Positions 63,722-64,000 of a stretch of DNA of 64,000 nucleotides are shown here, piece by piece (the stretch's first letter is position 1; each line of letters starts with the position of its first letter). Made by a program: the position numbers and the translations under genes. Source of the DNA: Nocardia jiangxiensis NBRC 101359 (GTDB lineage Bacteria > Actinomycetota > Actinomycetes > Mycobacteriales > Mycobacteriaceae). The notes below the pieces were generated by a model, which saw only the letters and a program-made list of their open reading frames with translations, was not told the origin of the DNA and searched no databases. The DNA is taken from the NCBI RefSeq assembly GCF_000308615.1, contig NZ_BAGB01000009.1:48161-112160 (forward strand), in the 5' to 3' direction.

Positions 63722-64000
63722 ATGACTGTCAATCAGGCGGCGACCGCCATTGACCATCTATTGACCATCGACCAGATCAGCGCTCGCACAGGGCATTCGC
63801 CGAAGTCGATCCACCAGTTCCGATCTTGTGGGCATGAGTTGTACTCGCGCGCACGGAAGGTCGGCAATCGGCTCGTGCTCGAGGAGTCGATCGTCGGGGA
63901 CTGGGTGCGTCGTCACAAGGCGGCTACGGCCAAAAGGCTTGTGGCCAAGAGGCTTGCGCAGAGTGGGGCGTTGGATGAGTCGCTCGAGCGGCTCGTCTGT
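63722..64000 (+). CDS. Excisionase/AlpA-type HTH protein, 5' part only
   Basis: The first 93 codons of a gene cut by the window edge. TIDQISARTGHSPKSIHQFRSCG, then ARKVGNRLVLEESIVGDWVRRH, looks like a winged excisionase or AlpA-type helix-turn-helix. Residues 66-80 are Lys/Arg/Ala-rich. Its function cannot be set without the rest. If it is an excisionase, the element would have two such proteins, this one and the sensor fusion at 52.6 kb. Confidence 0.5.
   Translation, partial: MTVNQAATAIDHLLTIDQISARTGHSPKSIHQFRSCGHELYSRARKVGNRLVLEESIVGDWVRRHKAATAKRLVAKRLAQSGALDESLERLVC

Larger units (their letters stand above)
51250..64000. mobile_element. Integrative element inserted at tRNA-Thr, right end beyond the window
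   Basis: A tyrosine recombinase gene ends 14 bases from the tRNA 3' end and points towards it, the usual layout of tRNA-integrated elements. To the right the gene content changes from conserved steroid genes to regulators, small hypothetical proteins, broken genes and a tRNA-like sequence, with patches of lower GC. No copy of the tRNA 3' end was found before base 64000, so the right attachment site is probably outside. No replication-initiator, TraB/FtsK-type or phage structural gene is visible. The class therefore cannot be set. Confidence 0.75.

Noticed and set aside
51273..64000. Right attachment site (second copy of the tRNA-Thr 3' end)
   Set aside because: No copy of the tRNA 3' sequence was found by eye up to base 64000. 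The tRNA-like locus at 62.6 kb has a different sequence.

Overview
The window is high-GC actinobacterial chromosome. The Mce4 sterol importer, KstR- and KstR2-type operators, steroid ring-degradation genes, an EspR-like protein and deazaflavin/F420-type enzymes point to a mycolic-acid actinobacterium. I infer Nocardia, or a close Rhodococcus relative. Gene order from about 9 to 50 kb follows the Mycobacterium tuberculosis cholesterol region (roughly Rv3552 back to Rv3489), with local insertions.

Layout. 1-8.9 kb: the 3' end of a thiolase (possibly fadA6); a secreted catalase-related peroxidase with cytochrome b561; a methyltransferase; a Ddn-like protein; an orphan molybdenum oxidoreductase; a family 2 glycosyltransferase; a flavin monooxygenase divergent from an XRE/MmyB-type regulator across a perfect 18-bp palindrome. 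9-14.3 kb: steroid C/D-ring degradation, ipdC-ipdB-ipdA-echA20 on the minus strand and two SDR genes on the plus strand, divergent around an exact KstR2 motif. 14.7-18.3 kb: a GTGSA-repeat secreted protein with an apparent frameshift, an ImmA/IrrE protease, a 30-codon coupled ORF, a polytopic membrane protein, and an EspR-like regulator. 18.8-28.9 kb: side-chain degradation, fadA5 divergent from cyp125, then a DUF35-ltp4-ltp3-LLM-SnoaL operon, a second LLM enzyme and fadD19. 29-33.2 kb: an insertion of two aldo-keto reductases, a SigG-like ECF sigma factor, a VOC protein and a TetR regulator with two operators. 33.5-47.8 kb: fadE27-fadE26, fdxD, hsd4A, and the complete mce4 operon (yrbE4AB, mce4A-F, mas4AB). 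47.9-51.1 kb: otsA, a 55-residue companion, an alpha/beta hydrolase, and an orphan MbtH-like gene.

The steroid genes form one program. Mce4 imports the sterol. CYP125, with FdxD as likely electron donor, oxidises the side-chain terminus. FadD19, FadE26/27, Hsd4A, FadA5 and Ltp3/Ltp4 shorten side chains, including C-24-branched ones. IpdC, EchA20 and IpdAB open the last two rings. Seven KstR-like boxes and one KstR2 box mark the promoters.

From tRNA-Thr(TGT) at 51.2 kb to the right edge lies an integrative element of unknown total length; no right attachment site is in view. It starts with a tyrosine recombinase just outside the tRNA 3' end. It then carries a protein that joins about 380 residues of sensory-type sequence to a C-terminal excisionase-type HTH, a second sensory-type protein without the HTH, an XRE/MmyB regulator, an alpha/beta hydrolase, a frameshifted gene, membrane proteins, an RNxxxH (HEPN-motif) protein, a sigma-like protein, a ribbon-helix-helix protein, and a tRNA-like sequence whose 3' half is replaced by a long inverted repeat of its own 5' half. 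No replication or conjugation genes are visible, so its class (ICE/AICE, prophage or genomic island) stays open. This element holds most of the unexplained biology in the window.
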